Part shown: piece by piece, positions 1-7,802 of the stretch
How the letters are laid out: the number at the start of each line of letters is the position of its first letter
How positions within the stretch are numbered: position 1 is the first letter of the stretch
Source: Spiro-02 sp034114085
GTDB taxonomy: Bacteria > Spirochaetota > Spirochaetia > Sphaerochaetales > Sphaerochaetaceae
Length of the DNA stretch: 64,000 nucleotides
Direction: 5' to 3'
Assembly (NCBI GenBank): GCA_034114085.1
Contig: JAXEWB010000011.1
Span: 67,995 to 131,994 of the forward strand
Program-made: the position numbers and the translations under genes
Notes under the pieces: generated by a model
Databases searched by the model: none
Seen by the model: the letters and a program-made list of their open reading frames with translations, nothing else
Told to the model about the DNA's origin: nothing

Positions 1-292
1 CGTTGTAGGACATTCTGTTGCATTTCGCCGTCCTCCGCAATGTCGCGGGGAGCTTGCAAAATGGGGCTTTGAATCCAGCCGGCACATCAAGCTCCAAAAA
101 ATCAAACGGGGCTGTTGCAAAAGTCGGGGGACTTGGGCGCAGCCTCGTTTCGTATGATGGGGGACGGGCCTCGGCGTCCTGCTGGCAATACCACGCGGGC
201 GATGTGGGCGGCACCTCAGCGATACAAGCATTTTGTCAAAAGGAAATCATTGAATCGGTTGACATCGCCCGCAATTCTGGTACTGTTAATGT
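1..292. other. Intergenic or partial edge region, nothing recognised
   Basis: No reading frame here resembles a known protein and none carries a convincing ribosome binding site. A frame starting near position 18 runs on into the next gene in a different phase and has no protein-like composition. The region probably holds the promoter of the pentapeptide-repeat gene, but no clear -35/-10 pair was found. Confidence 0.4.
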
Positions 293-886
293 ATGTTTAC
301 TTTTAGAACCTGTTCCGTGGAAGGTTGCCACAGCTTCGTCTGCGATGGACACGACACCTGTTTCCGGCATTGTCAGGATCAACCACAGGTACTGCGGAAC
401 GCCGCCGAACGCATGACTTCACATGGACGGGTCGACGACATGACCATCACCAACGCTGAATTCAGCGACCTTGATTGCTCAAAAACACAGATGTTCACCT
501 GCAACCTGGGATTCTGCACATTCAGGAACATGGACTTCTCCGGCATGCGGCTGGTCACTTGTTCACTTGACTTCTGCCTGTTCGACAGATGCAGATTCCC
601 TGACGTCGACAGCAGGTATACGGTATTCGCAGGAAGCAAGTTCATCGACTGTGATTTTGGAGGATCCATGCTGCTGCATACCAATTTCGTAGGATGCGAC
701 ATCATCCAATGCGACTTCACGTCGAGTGACCTCTATTATTCAAATTTCACCAGCGCTCATCTGAGGGACGTCAAGTTCCAGGACTGCAACATGAAGAAGG
801 CTGATTTCAGGTATACGGACCGCAGGCGTGTCTCCTTCAAGTATTCCAACTATGAGGAGGCGAGCTTCACGCAGGACATCCAGTAG
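293..886 (+). CDS. Pentapeptide-repeat protein with N-terminal Cys/His cluster
   Basis: A 197-residue protein. From about residue 45 to the end it is built of degenerate pentapeptide repeats, with aromatic or Leu residues at every fifth position (ADFRYT, CDFTSSDL, CNLGF, CRFPD, CDFGGS). Such repeats fold as a right-handed quadrilateral beta-helix. The first 30 residues carry a dense Cys/His cluster (CSVEGC, CDGHDTCFRHC) suggestive of a small zinc-binding knuckle; this part is inference. There is no signal peptide, so it is probably cytoplasmic. Function of such proteins ranges from gyrase protection to unknown scaffolds and nothing here decides. The ATG at 293 lacks a strong ribosome binding site, so the start is less certain. 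The metallo-hydrolase gene follows after 20 bp on the same strand. Confidence 0.8.
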   Translation: MFTFRTCSVEGCHSFVCDGHDTCFRHCQDQPQVLRNAAERMTSHGRVDDMTITNAEFSDLDCSKTQMFTCNLGFCTFRNMDFSGMRLVTCSLDFCLFDRCRFPDVDSRYTVFAGSKFIDCDFGGSMLLHTNFVGCDIIQCDFTSSDLYYSNFTSAHLRDVKFQDCNMKKADFRYTDRRRVSFKYSNYEEASFTQDIQ

Positions 887-906
887 CCCTGCCGAAGCGT
901 GGAAGC

Positions 907-1500
907 ATGAAGATATTCCAGCATTTCTCCGTAGTCGGTTTCTGCAACACCTATCTGATCGGCCCGGACGACGGCGGTCATGCCATTTTGATAGATCCGG
1001 GGCATGTGGATGTTGAGCTGATAGAATTGATCGAGGATCACCATTACACTATCGACCATGTACTGATTACACATCGTCATGATGCCCATGCGCAGGGTCT
1101 GGGTACGTTGTTGAAAATCTATACACCCGAAGTCCATGCCGCCGCCGCTTCCATCTATGACTACCAGGTAACGGAAGTAACGGACAACCAGACGCTTAGT
1201 CTCTGTGGATTTGACGTTGACGCCATCCATGTGCCGGGGCATTCGCTGGACTGCATGGTGTTCCGCATCCAGCGGGCGCTGTTCACTGGCGATGTCATCA
1301 TGTCCGGGCGCATCGGCTCGACTCCAGGAATCATGGAGCGGGAACTATTGCGCAAGGCAATCCGCAAACGCATCTTGTCGCTTGATGAAAACCTGTTGCT
1401 GTTTCCCGGACACGGAACGCCCAGCACGCTGAAAATTGAGAAGATGTTCAATCCTGAGCTATTGGAAATTATCGCAGGCACAGCGGAGCTTGTCCGATAG
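907..1500 (+). CDS. Metallo-beta-lactamase-fold hydrolase (glyoxalase II-like)
   Basis: A 197-residue single-domain metallo-beta-lactamase-fold enzyme. The metal-binding residues are visible in order: THRHDAH at residues 55-61 (the HxHxDH motif with Arg and Ala in the variable places), His112 in VPGHS, Asp129 in FTGDV, and His169 in FPGHG. The length suits a compact glyoxalase II-like or general thioester/lactone hydrolase; the substrate cannot be told from sequence. It is cytoplasmic with no signal peptide. The gene lies 20 bp after the pentapeptide-repeat gene and about 55 bp before the aldo/keto reductase, so the three may be co-transcribed. The upstream GGAAG is very close to the ATG, a poor but acceptable ribosome binding site. 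Confidence 0.88.
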   Translation: MKIFQHFSVVGFCNTYLIGPDDGGHAILIDPGHVDVELIELIEDHHYTIDHVLITHRHDAHAQGLGTLLKIYTPEVHAAAASIYDYQVTEVTDNQTLSLCGFDVDAIHVPGHSLDCMVFRIQRALFTGDVIMSGRIGSTPGIMERELLRKAIRKRILSLDENLLLFPGHGTPSTLKIEKMFNPELLEIIAGTAELVR

Positions 1501-1555
1501 TGGCTCAGAAAAATCGTCCTGTCACAATATACCGACTATACAACAAGAGGAAAAA

Positions 1556-2686
1556 ATGAAAACACGCAAACTTGGCAAGATCAACGAAAACATATCGCTA
1601 CTTGGCTATGGCTGCATGCGCTTGCCGAAGATACAGGAAGACAAACCGGACATCGACAAGGAAAAGGCACAGCGGCTCATCGATTACGCATATGCGCATG
1701 GGGTGAACTACTTCGATACTGCGCTCCCCTACCACAACGGCCTGTCGGAGCTGTTCATCGGAGAAGCCTTGAAAAAATATCCGCGGGAGTCCTTCAATTT
1801 GGCGACAAAGATGCCGCCATGGAAACTTAAGACGACGGAAGACGCAGACCAGCTCTTTGAAGAACAACTGAGAAAATGCCAAGTATCCTATTTCGACTTC
1901 TACCTGATCCACAGCCTGGGTACCGAAAACTTCAAGCGAGCGGAAGAGCTAGACATCCATGATGTTCTGCGCCGAAAGAAAGCGGAGGGAAAGATACGGT
2001 ATCTCGGTTTTTCCTTCCATGATACGCCGAAATTGCTGGATACCATTGTCCACGCTCATGAATGGGACTTTGCACAGATACAATTGAACTACCTCGATTG
2101 GGAACTACAGGATGCAAGGGGGCAATATGAAATTCTGACCGCCAACGACATTCCTGTAATCGTCATGGAACCAGTCAGGGGCGGTGCGTTGGCCACGCTC
2201 TGCGAACGCTCGAAGACAGTTCTGGCGCAAGCGGAACCAACGGCCAGCCCCGCGTCTTGGGCGATCAGATATGCCGCATCGCTGCCGAACGTACTGACGG
2301 TCCTCAGCGGGATGACTGAAATGTCCCAGGTGCGGGACAACGTCGGTACCATGACTGACTTCAAGCCTCTGGACGAAGCGGAACGAAACGTGCTGCGCCA
2401 AGCACTGGAGATGTACAAGGAATCACGCACGATCCCCTGCACGGGCTGCCGCTACTGCATGCCCTGCCCCGCCGGCGTGGATATTCCGCGGATATTCGCC
2501 GCCTACAACCAGTACTGCGTCAGCAAGAACAAGGGAGCGTTCCTCACCGCATACAGGGAGATGGGAGACGCGAAGCAGGCGCACCATTGTATAAGTTGCA
2601 AGAAATGCATGGAGCAATGCCCCCAGTCCATTGAGATACCGCGCATGCTTGATGAAGCAGGTACGTTCGCAGCCACCCTCATGTAG
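1556..2686 (+). CDS. Aldo/keto reductase with C-terminal two-cluster ferredoxin domain
   Basis: A 376-residue protein. Residues 1 to about 270 are an aldo/keto reductase barrel with the expected tetrad (Asp in YFDTALPY, the Tyr shortly after, Lys in ATKMPP, His in LIHSLG). The last 100 residues hold two 4Fe-4S motifs, CTGCRYCMPCPAG and CISCKKCMEQCPQS. Proteins of this type are widespread in anaerobes and probably couple the reductase to an iron-sulfur electron carrier; the carbonyl substrate is unknown. The start at 1556 is chosen over in-frame upstream starts because AGAGG lies just before it and the family begins MKxRxLG. It sits on the same strand as the hydrolase gene before it and converges with the Fpg-like gene. 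Confidence 0.92.
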   Translation: MKTRKLGKINENISLLGYGCMRLPKIQEDKPDIDKEKAQRLIDYAYAHGVNYFDTALPYHNGLSELFIGEALKKYPRESFNLATKMPPWKLKTTEDADQLFEEQLRKCQVSYFDFYLIHSLGTENFKRAEELDIHDVLRRKKAEGKIRYLGFSFHDTPKLLDTIVHAHEWDFAQIQLNYLDWELQDARGQYEILTANDIPVIVMEPVRGGALATLCERSKTVLAQAEPTASPASWAIRYAASLPNVLTVLSGMTEMSQVRDNVGTMTDFKPLDEAERNVLRQALEMYKESRTIPCTGCRYCMPCPAGVDIPRIFAAYNQYCVSKNKGAFLTAYREMGDAKQAHHCISCKKCMEQCPQSIEIPRMLDEAGTFAATLM

Positions 2687-2893
2687 GGTGGCCAGTAAAG
2701 CCATGGCGCAAGGACAATGCGAAAAACCGTATAGGGATGTCGCTGGCTGCGTCGGCTACCTATGCCGCTGAGCCGGTGATAGCCCATCCATACAAGCCGT
2801 CTTGTCGGCCGGTAACGGCAATTACATTCACCCTAGCCCGCATTCGGACGAATTGATACAGAACGCACCCTACCGACCGACCGTGCAAACCAG

Positions 2894-3718
2894 TCATACA
2901 GGCTGGCACATGGGACAGAAATAGACGTTTCCGCCCAGATAGGCCTGACGGATGATTTCGTGGCCACATCTCGGACACGGTTTCGTGAAGGTCTTCGCGG
3001 ACAGGAGGGTCCTGTATCCGCCGGATTCACCGAACAAATTCTTCTCCGTATCACGACCGCCCTGTTTCGCCATGACCTGGAGAGTATCCTGCGTGCAGGC
3101 ATAAAGCTGTTTCAGCTGCGCATCATCGAGCGTCGCCAGCTTGGTGCGCGGGTTCAGCCTTGCGTTGAATAGAATATCCTGCAATGTTCCGTTGCCCAGC
3201 CCGGGGATCCGCTGCTCCGTAGCGAGAAACGCCTTTACGCTGAGCTTTGACGGAGTGGCGGAAACAAGAGAAGCAAACCAAGGCTCAGTGAATGCGCCGG
3301 TCAGCGGCGAAGGCTTCTCCTTCGCCACCAGATAGTAGGGATTGTCGTTCGTTCCGTCCTTGAAGACACCCAAGCTTCCGTACATCTGGATGGTCCATAC
3401 CAGATGGGAACCATCGTCAAGCCGGAATAGAAGCTGATGTTTCGCAGGAGGTTCAACCCCCGGCTGGAGGTAGTGAATCGTTGCTCCGTCTCCAAACACA
3501 AAGCGCATGTCTTCAATTTCAAGCTCGACAAGCCCGCCATAAGCATGCACATCGGAGAGCGAGAGTCCCTCCAGCATGGCCGGATACCGCTGCGGGTCAC
3601 AGGTATAGAAAGCGAACCTGTGGGGTGACGCGGCGGCGACCACATGAGAAATCCGACGTCCAAGCAGACGCTCTCGCAATTGGGACGCAATCACGTCGCT
3701 TTCAGGTAGTTCTAGCAT
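2894..3718 (-). CDS. Fpg/Nei-family DNA glycosylase-like protein lacking the N-terminal proline
   Basis: A 274-residue member of the formamidopyrimidine-DNA glycosylase/endonuclease VIII family. It has the overall fold markers: N-terminal LELPE, the helix-two-turn-helix segment IPGLGNGTLQDILFNARLNP, and a C-terminal CxxC...CxxC zinc finger (CPRCG, FCPMC). Canonical enzymes start MPELPE, and the proline exposed after Met removal is the catalytic nucleophile. Here residue 2 is Leu, and the usual Glu of the GxGNxYxxE motif is Asp. The start is firm, because GGAGGTCGGAC immediately precedes the ATG. A related MxELPE subfamily exists in Firmicutes and spirochaetes, so this may be a structural paralogue with altered or lost lyase activity. 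It is 68 bp downstream of the pseudouridine synthase gene, in the same orientation. Confidence 0.85.
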   Translation of the reverse strand: MLELPESDVIASQLRERLLGRRISHVVAAASPHRFAFYTCDPQRYPAMLEGLSLSDVHAYGGLVELEIEDMRFVFGDGATIHYLQPGVEPPAKHQLLFRLDDGSHLVWTIQMYGSLGVFKDGTNDNPYYLVAKEKPSPLTGAFTEPWFASLVSATPSKLSVKAFLATEQRIPGLGNGTLQDILFNARLNPRTKLATLDDAQLKQLYACTQDTLQVMAKQGGRDTEKNLFGESGGYRTLLSAKTFTKPCPRCGHEIIRQAYLGGNVYFCPMCQPV

Positions 3719-3786
3719 GTCCGACCTCCAACATGTGCGCGAAACCGCCCGCGACCTTCAGCGGGACGACGGGAAAAGCAAGCGCT

Positions 3787-4896
3787 TCATTCCAAGAAAC
3801 GGGTTTCGTCTCCGGGAAGAACCTTCGGTAGGGATAGAGCGCGCAGCACATCCTTGAACCGCTGGGGCATCGGAGCGCAAAACCGCATCCGACGGCCAGT
3901 GGCCGGATGGTCGAACTGAAGCTGTAGCGAATGGAGCATTAGCGTCGCGCCGGGATAGGAACCGTCTTTTCTTGCGTAGACGGGATCCCCCAGAACGGAA
4001 TGTCCGATCGACTGCATATGGACGCGAATCTGGTGGGTACGCCCAGTAAGGATGCGGATACGAACCAACGCATAACCGGCATATTGGCGTAATACCAGAT
4101 AATGGGTCTCAGCCTTCCGCCCATCGTCCACCGGACAAGTCATAAACCGTTTTCGGTCATCAGTATCCCGTTTGATTCCAGTCACAATCCGTCCCCGACG
4201 GGTCTCCATTCGCCCCTTTACAATCGCGATATAGTACTTGTCGGTGGTATGTTCCTTGAATTGTCTGGACAATGCCGCATGAGACTCCCTGTTGCGGGCT
4301 ATGACCATGACACCACTAGTGTCCTTGTCCAGACGATGCACAATGCCGGGACGAACGGCGGGGTTCAGCAGCCCATCGACAGTCTCTTCGCCACCGACGG
4401 CGAAATCCACATCATCTGGAGATGACGGCTCTTCCTCCACACATGAAGCTGGTCGCCCCTGAACATCACCAAAAGAAGAATCCGCATTCGCCGGAACATA
4501 TGGAGAACTAGTTATTTCCGAAAAGGCTGAGCCATAGCGATACACCAACGCATTGACCAATGTCCCGGCAGGATTGCCCGCGGCAGGATGCACGACCATG
4601 CCTTGAGGTTTGTTAATGACAAGGACATCATCATCCTCATACAAGATATCCAACGGGATGTTCTGAGGCTCAATCCCTTCAAAACACTGCTCTATCCACC
4701 GGACCTCGATGGCTTGTCCTTCTTTTACAGGACGGCTTCTTTTGGCGTCCTTGCCGTCCACTAGAATCCGGGTATCCTTGTCGCCGACCAGGGTACGGCT
4801 GATACCCGCCGCATTGGTGGCGACATAAGCATCGACGCGGACTTTCCCATCTACCGGCCCGACAACAAGGAAGACGGCACGTTCAATTGTCTTCAC
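3787..4896 (-). CDS. RluA/RluD-family 23S rRNA pseudouridine synthase
   Basis: A 369-residue pseudouridine synthase. The first 70 residues form an S4-like RNA-binding domain, followed by the catalytic domain with the KPQGMVVHPA strand and the active-site HRLDKDTSG (catalytic Asp190). RluD-type enzymes isomerise uridines in helix 69 or related sites of 23S rRNA. Between the KPxGxxVHP segment and the active-site motif there is a Ser/Asp/Glu-rich insertion of roughly 55 residues (about 123-178), longer than the family usually has. The start is GTG at 4896, supported by GGGAGA 8 bp upstream; it follows the stop of the small exported-protein gene by 3 bp. The genes from 6841 down to 3787 look like one operon. 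Confidence 0.92.
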   Translation of the reverse strand: MKTIERAVFLVVGPVDGKVRVDAYVATNAAGISRTLVGDKDTRILVDGKDAKRSRPVKEGQAIEVRWIEQCFEGIEPQNIPLDILYEDDDVLVINKPQGMVVHPAAGNPAGTLVNALVYRYGSAFSEITSSPYVPANADSSFGDVQGRPASCVEEEPSSPDDVDFAVGGEETVDGLLNPAVRPGIVHRLDKDTSGVMVIARNRESHAALSRQFKEHTTDKYYIAIVKGRMETRRGRIVTGIKRDTDDRKRFMTCPVDDGRKAETHYLVLRQYAGYALVRIRILTGRTHQIRVHMQSIGHSVLGDPVYARKDGSYPGATLMLHSLQLQFDHPATGRRMRFCAPMPQRFKDVLRALSLPKVLPGDETRFLE

Positions 4897-4899
4897 TGA

Positions 4900-5295
4900 T
4901 TATTCTCCCTTGACTTCCCCGATGATGAAATCGGTCAGAGCGATAGTAAAGGATACACCGGCGGCAGCGCCCAGCTGCACTAATACCGTCTTGATTCCCG
5001 CTGTTTCTTCTACTGGCGGCGCACCGAGATTGACTGCGAGGTTATAGGCGAGCGCCACTAGGGGAAAAGCCAATGGAAACGAACCGAAGAACAACGACTC
5101 CGCCCGGCGCAATTTTCCACTCCAGATGGGAAACTCATCTTTTGTGTAGGGTTCATAGTCAGGAAGCTTCGTACCGGTCGCAGTCGTACTGCCTGCCGTG
5201 GTAGTAGTGGTTGCCGTTTCAGCGGCAAAAAGGCATTGCATGGAAATCGCGACAAGCAACGATACCACCAGAATCCGAACCGTCATCCTATTCAT
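4900..5295 (-). CDS. Small exported or membrane protein of unknown function
   Basis: A 131-residue protein I do not recognise. Residues 1-24 form a typical signal peptide ending in LFAAE. A Thr/Ala-rich linker follows (residues 26-42). The mature part has a hydrophobic stretch around residues 70-88 and another around 105-122, so it may be anchored or have two membrane segments. The ATG overlaps the stop of the YggS gene by 4 bp and its own stop is 3 bp before the pseudouridine synthase start, so it is translationally coupled within an operon. No catalytic motif is visible. Confidence 0.75.
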   Translation of the reverse strand: MNRMTVRILVVSLLVAISMQCLFAAETATTTTTAGSTTATGTKLPDYEPYTKDEFPIWSGKLRRAESLFFGSFPLAFPLVALAYNLAVNLGAPPVEETAGIKTVLVQLGAAAGVSFTIALTDFIIGEVKGE

Positions 5296-6002
5296 TTTGA
5301 ATAATCCCTCGCACCGAAAAGTCGTGTTCCAACCCGAACCACGGTAGAACCTTCCTCAACAGCCCATGCGAAATCGCCACTCATGCCCATGGAGAGAACG
5401 GCGAAATCAAATGAAGGGTAACGCACTCTGCACGTTTCAAACAATTTTCGCAACCGAGCGAAAGCGCCGCGGACTTGTCGCTCGTCCCCGCCCAAGGGTC
5501 CGATGGTCATCAGCCCTCGTATATTGATGCCTTTCAGACCTTCAGCATGGTCAAGCATGTCAAAAAGTGCAGTTTCGGTCTCAAAACCGGATTTTGCTTC
5601 TTCTCCGGAAGTGTTGAATTCCAACAGGACCGGCATTACCCGTCCGCAGGACAGGGCGCACTCGCTAATCAGAGTAGCGAGTTTCAGGGAATCAACCGAA
5701 TCGATACCATCCACCAACGGCACGATTTTTTTCACCTTGTTGCTTTGCAGATGTCCAATCAGATGGAGTTTCATTCCCTCTGGCCGTTCAGGGATTCGCG
5801 GGAATTTCGCCTCAACCTCCTGGACGCGGTTTTCACCGAACAGCCGCAGCCCGGCTTCATAGCCTTCTATGACGGAATCCCAGGGATGTGTCTTGGAAAC
5901 GCCCATCAAGGTGATGTCGTCCACACTGCGCCCACAGGCCGCAGCGGCGGCCTGGATTTCAGCGAGGACTTCCTCTACCCGTTCTTTGCAAGTATCACTC
6001 AT
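5292..6002 (-). CDS. yggS: YggS/PROSC-family pyridoxal-phosphate homeostasis protein
   Basis: A 236-residue single-domain PLP-binding protein of the YggS (PLPBP) family. The cofactor lysine is in MGVSKTHP, and the family signatures FGENRVQE, HLIGHLQSNK and LSMGMSGDF are all present. Members bind pyridoxal phosphate without known catalysis and maintain vitamin B6 and amino-acid balance. Length and start agree with the family. The ATG at 6002 overlaps the stop of the upstream membrane-protein gene by 4 bp, and its stop overlaps the next gene, which places it in the middle of a tight operon. Confidence 0.95.
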   Translation of the reverse strand: MSDTCKERVEEVLAEIQAAAAACGRSVDDITLMGVSKTHPWDSVIEGYEAGLRLFGENRVQEVEAKFPRIPERPEGMKLHLIGHLQSNKVKKIVPLVDGIDSVDSLKLATLISECALSCGRVMPVLLEFNTSGEEAKSGFETETALFDMLDHAEGLKGINIRGLMTIGPLGGDERQVRGAFARLRKLFETCRVRYPSFDFAVLSMGMSGDFAWAVEEGSTVVRVGTRLFGARDYSK

Positions 6003-6841
6003 GAGTGTTTTTTCGCCTTCTTTTCCTGTCGGGCTTTCTTCGCCGTCTGATGTATCGCGGTCCGTTCCATGGCCCGCTTCTCACGCCACAGCTTCACGCC
6101 TGCCCTCAACTGTTCGAACTGCTCCCTCATTTCTCCGCTGGCGCTGGTCATGCTGGGGAAAGCGTCCACCATACGGCGACTGGTCCGATGCAGTTCCGTC
6201 CGCAGGCGTTCCATTTCCTTGTCGAACTTCGCTTTCGTGGCTGCGACAAGTTGCTGGCTCCCTTCTTTCTGCAACACGGCCAGCCGCTCCTGGAATTCCC
6301 TACCTTTCTCCTTGACCTCCCGAACCTTGGCCTGGAACGCTGCCATATGGTAGATGCTGGCCGTGGCATCCACGGACATGACAATCGCAATCAGCATCGC
6401 AATGGGAGAATAGAGCCATTCGGGGAATTTGCCGACAAAACTGGCAATGGCGGGCTGGATCAGATAGACCACTACCAGGCAGAGAATCGCGAACAACGTG
6501 GAGTTCAGCAGGCAGACGCGCCCGTTTATATTGATCTTGTGCTTGGAATAGTCCCAGAGCTTCGTGTTGAAGAACTTCTCCAGCAGCCAGCTAGTAAAGT
6601 ATTCCAGCACAGAGGTCACAATCATGCCGAATATGAACACGAGGTACGGTTTGTCAAAAAACGGTTCCAGGGCAAGTATCACAGAAATTGCCCCGAACCC
6701 ATAAATCGGCAGATATGGGCCATATAGGAACCCTCGGTTCACGAACCGCTTGGCGGGTATGGAGCAATAGACGACTTCGCAGACGTATCCACAGATGCAG
6801 TAGATGAAAAAATAGATAATAAGTTTATCCAGAGCAAACAT
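5999..6841 (-). CDS. CmpB-like (DUF1113) membrane protein with basic coiled-coil tail
   Basis: A 280-residue integral membrane protein. The first 165 residues hold about five hydrophobic segments with the markers of the CmpB/DUF1113 family, annotated as a putative ABC-type permease (GYVCEVVY, NRGFLYGPYLPIYGFG, WDYS, INGRVCLLNS). From about residue 190 to the end it is highly charged, with predicted coiled-coil and a Lys/Arg-rich terminus. Reading could extend upstream, but the ATG at 6841 is preceded by GGAGA at a proper distance and begins the conserved region, so it is preferred. It overlaps the next gene by 4 bp. Function is unproven; no cognate ATPase is nearby. Confidence 0.82.
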   Translation of the reverse strand: MFALDKLIIYFFIYCICGYVCEVVYCSIPAKRFVNRGFLYGPYLPIYGFGAISVILALEPFFDKPYLVFIFGMIVTSVLEYFTSWLLEKFFNTKLWDYSKHKININGRVCLLNSTLFAILCLVVVYLIQPAIASFVGKFPEWLYSPIAMLIAIVMSVDATASIYHMAAFQAKVREVKEKGREFQERLAVLQKEGSQQLVAATKAKFDKEMERLRTELHRTSRRMVDAFPSMTSASGEMREQFEQLRAGVKLWREKRAMERTAIHQTAKKARQEKKAKKHS

Positions 6842-7011
6842 ACTGTCTCCTATCAGGCAATTCCGAACAACGTCCATAGTATAGCAGGAAGCCCCAATCC
6901 TGCAAACCGTTTTCCTGCCACCATGAACTATGCTCAAAATATAACTACCCAGCCCAAAAACGTCTATCCAGAGGTCAAGTGGGGTCTCCGAATTTCTAGA
7001 GGCTTGATTGG

Positions 7012-7071
7012 TGATTGATGAGTGTCCGTTCGGTGTTTGCTCTAGGCGCAACCGGTGTTCACCGGGGCTGA
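7012..7071. repeat. Dispersed intergenic repeat, copy A
   Basis: This segment matches the one at 21681-21740 closely over about 55 bp (shared blocks TGTCCG, TCGGTG, TTGCTC, AGGC, CAACCGGTGTTCAC and GGGG). More diverged copies are at 53671 and 63055. All four lie between genes. It abuts the 20-bp tandem array. Confidence 0.6.
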
Positions 7072-7093
7072 TGGTTCATCGCTTGCTGATGCC

Positions 7094-7486
7094 ACGTCCT
7101 TTATGTTGTTGCCACGTCCTTTATGTGGGGATTGCGTCCTTTATGTCGGAGCTACCTGTCGTCTACGTCCTTTATGACGGGATTACGTCCTTTATGTTGT
7201 TGCTACGTCCTTTATGTTGTTGCTACGTCCTTTATGTCGGGATTGCGTCCTTTATGTCGGGATTACGTCCTTTATGTCGGAGCTACCTATCGTCTACGTC
7301 CTGTATGTTGGGATTACGTCCTTTATGTTGTTGCTACGTCCTTTATGACGGGATTACGTCCTTTATGTCGGAGCTACCTGTCGTCTACGTCCTTTATGAC
7401 GGGATTACGTCCTGCACGTTGTTGCTACGTCCTTTATGATGGGATTGCGTCCTTTATGTCGGGATTGCGTCCTGCTTGCTGACTAC
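7094..7486. repeat. Tandem array of 18 units, 20 bp each with three 31-bp variants
   Basis: The core ACGTCCTTTATG (or GCGTCCTTTATG) begins at 7094, 7114, 7134, 7165, 7185, 7205, 7225, 7245, 7265, 7296, 7316, 7336, 7356, 7387, 7407, 7427, 7447 and 7467. Spacing is exactly 20 bp except three 31-bp intervals, which carry an 11-bp insert around GAGCTACCTGTCGTCT. The second half of the unit varies between TTGTTGCT, TCGGGATT and ACGGGATT. A 20-bp period shifts frame each unit, so open frames here are by-products. The region has no gene. Confidence 0.92.
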
Positions 7487-7587
7487 TTGACGACTGCTTT
7501 ACGGGAATCGAGACGCCAGTTCGCAAACAGGTCGTACCTCTTGCATTTTTCACCATGATGATTTCATTCAGGATGGTTTTACCGTAG

Positions 7588-7616
7588 TTGACACAAGCAC
7601 CGGAACATGCTAGTTT
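7588..7616 (+). promoter_or_regulatory. Promoter of tRNA-Val
   Basis: TTGACA at 7588-7593 is a perfect -35 hexamer, followed after 17 bp by TAGTTT at 7611-7616. The tRNA begins 33 bp downstream. Confidence 0.6.
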
Positions 7617-7648
7617 ATCCGAGCGTCTGCTGGATGGCAGATGCGAAT

Positions 7649-7720
7649 GGCGGTGTAGCTCAGTGGGAGAGCGGTTGCCTTACACGCAACTGGTCGGGGG
7701 TTCAAATCCCTCCGCCGTCA
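7649..7720 (+). tRNA. tRNA-Val (anticodon TAC)
   Basis: The sequence folds as a complete cloverleaf of 72 nt. The acceptor GGCGGTG pairs with CGCCGTC with two wobbles, the anticodon stem is GTTGC/GCAAC around the loop CTTACAC, giving anticodon TAC (GUA codons, Val), and the T arm is GGGGG-TTCAAAT-CCCTC. The discriminator base is A. CCA is not encoded, so it must be added after transcription. It stands alone, with its own promoter and terminator. Confidence 0.96.
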
Positions 7721-7723
7721 ACG

Positions 7724-7749
7724 GTGGCCGAGAAATCGGTCACTTTTTT
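7724..7749 (+). terminator. Rho-independent terminator of tRNA-Val
   Basis: An 8-bp stem GTGGCCGA/TCGGTCAC (one G-U pair) with a GAAA tetraloop is followed by six T residues, 3 bp after the tRNA. Confidence 0.88.
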
Positions 7750-7802
7750 ATATACAGTTGAACCCCTGTATGAAGTTTTGGGACTATGTACCAAGCCTTG
7801 GA

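Noticed and set aside
7008..7482. Open frames of 119-143 codons across the 20-bp tandem array
   Set aside because: The peptides simply repeat the DNA period (TSFM, RPLC) in all frames, with no start signal and no protein-like composition.
7094..7486. CRISPR array
   Set aside because: Repeats of 20 bp run head to tail without unique spacers of 30 bp or so, and no cas genes are present.
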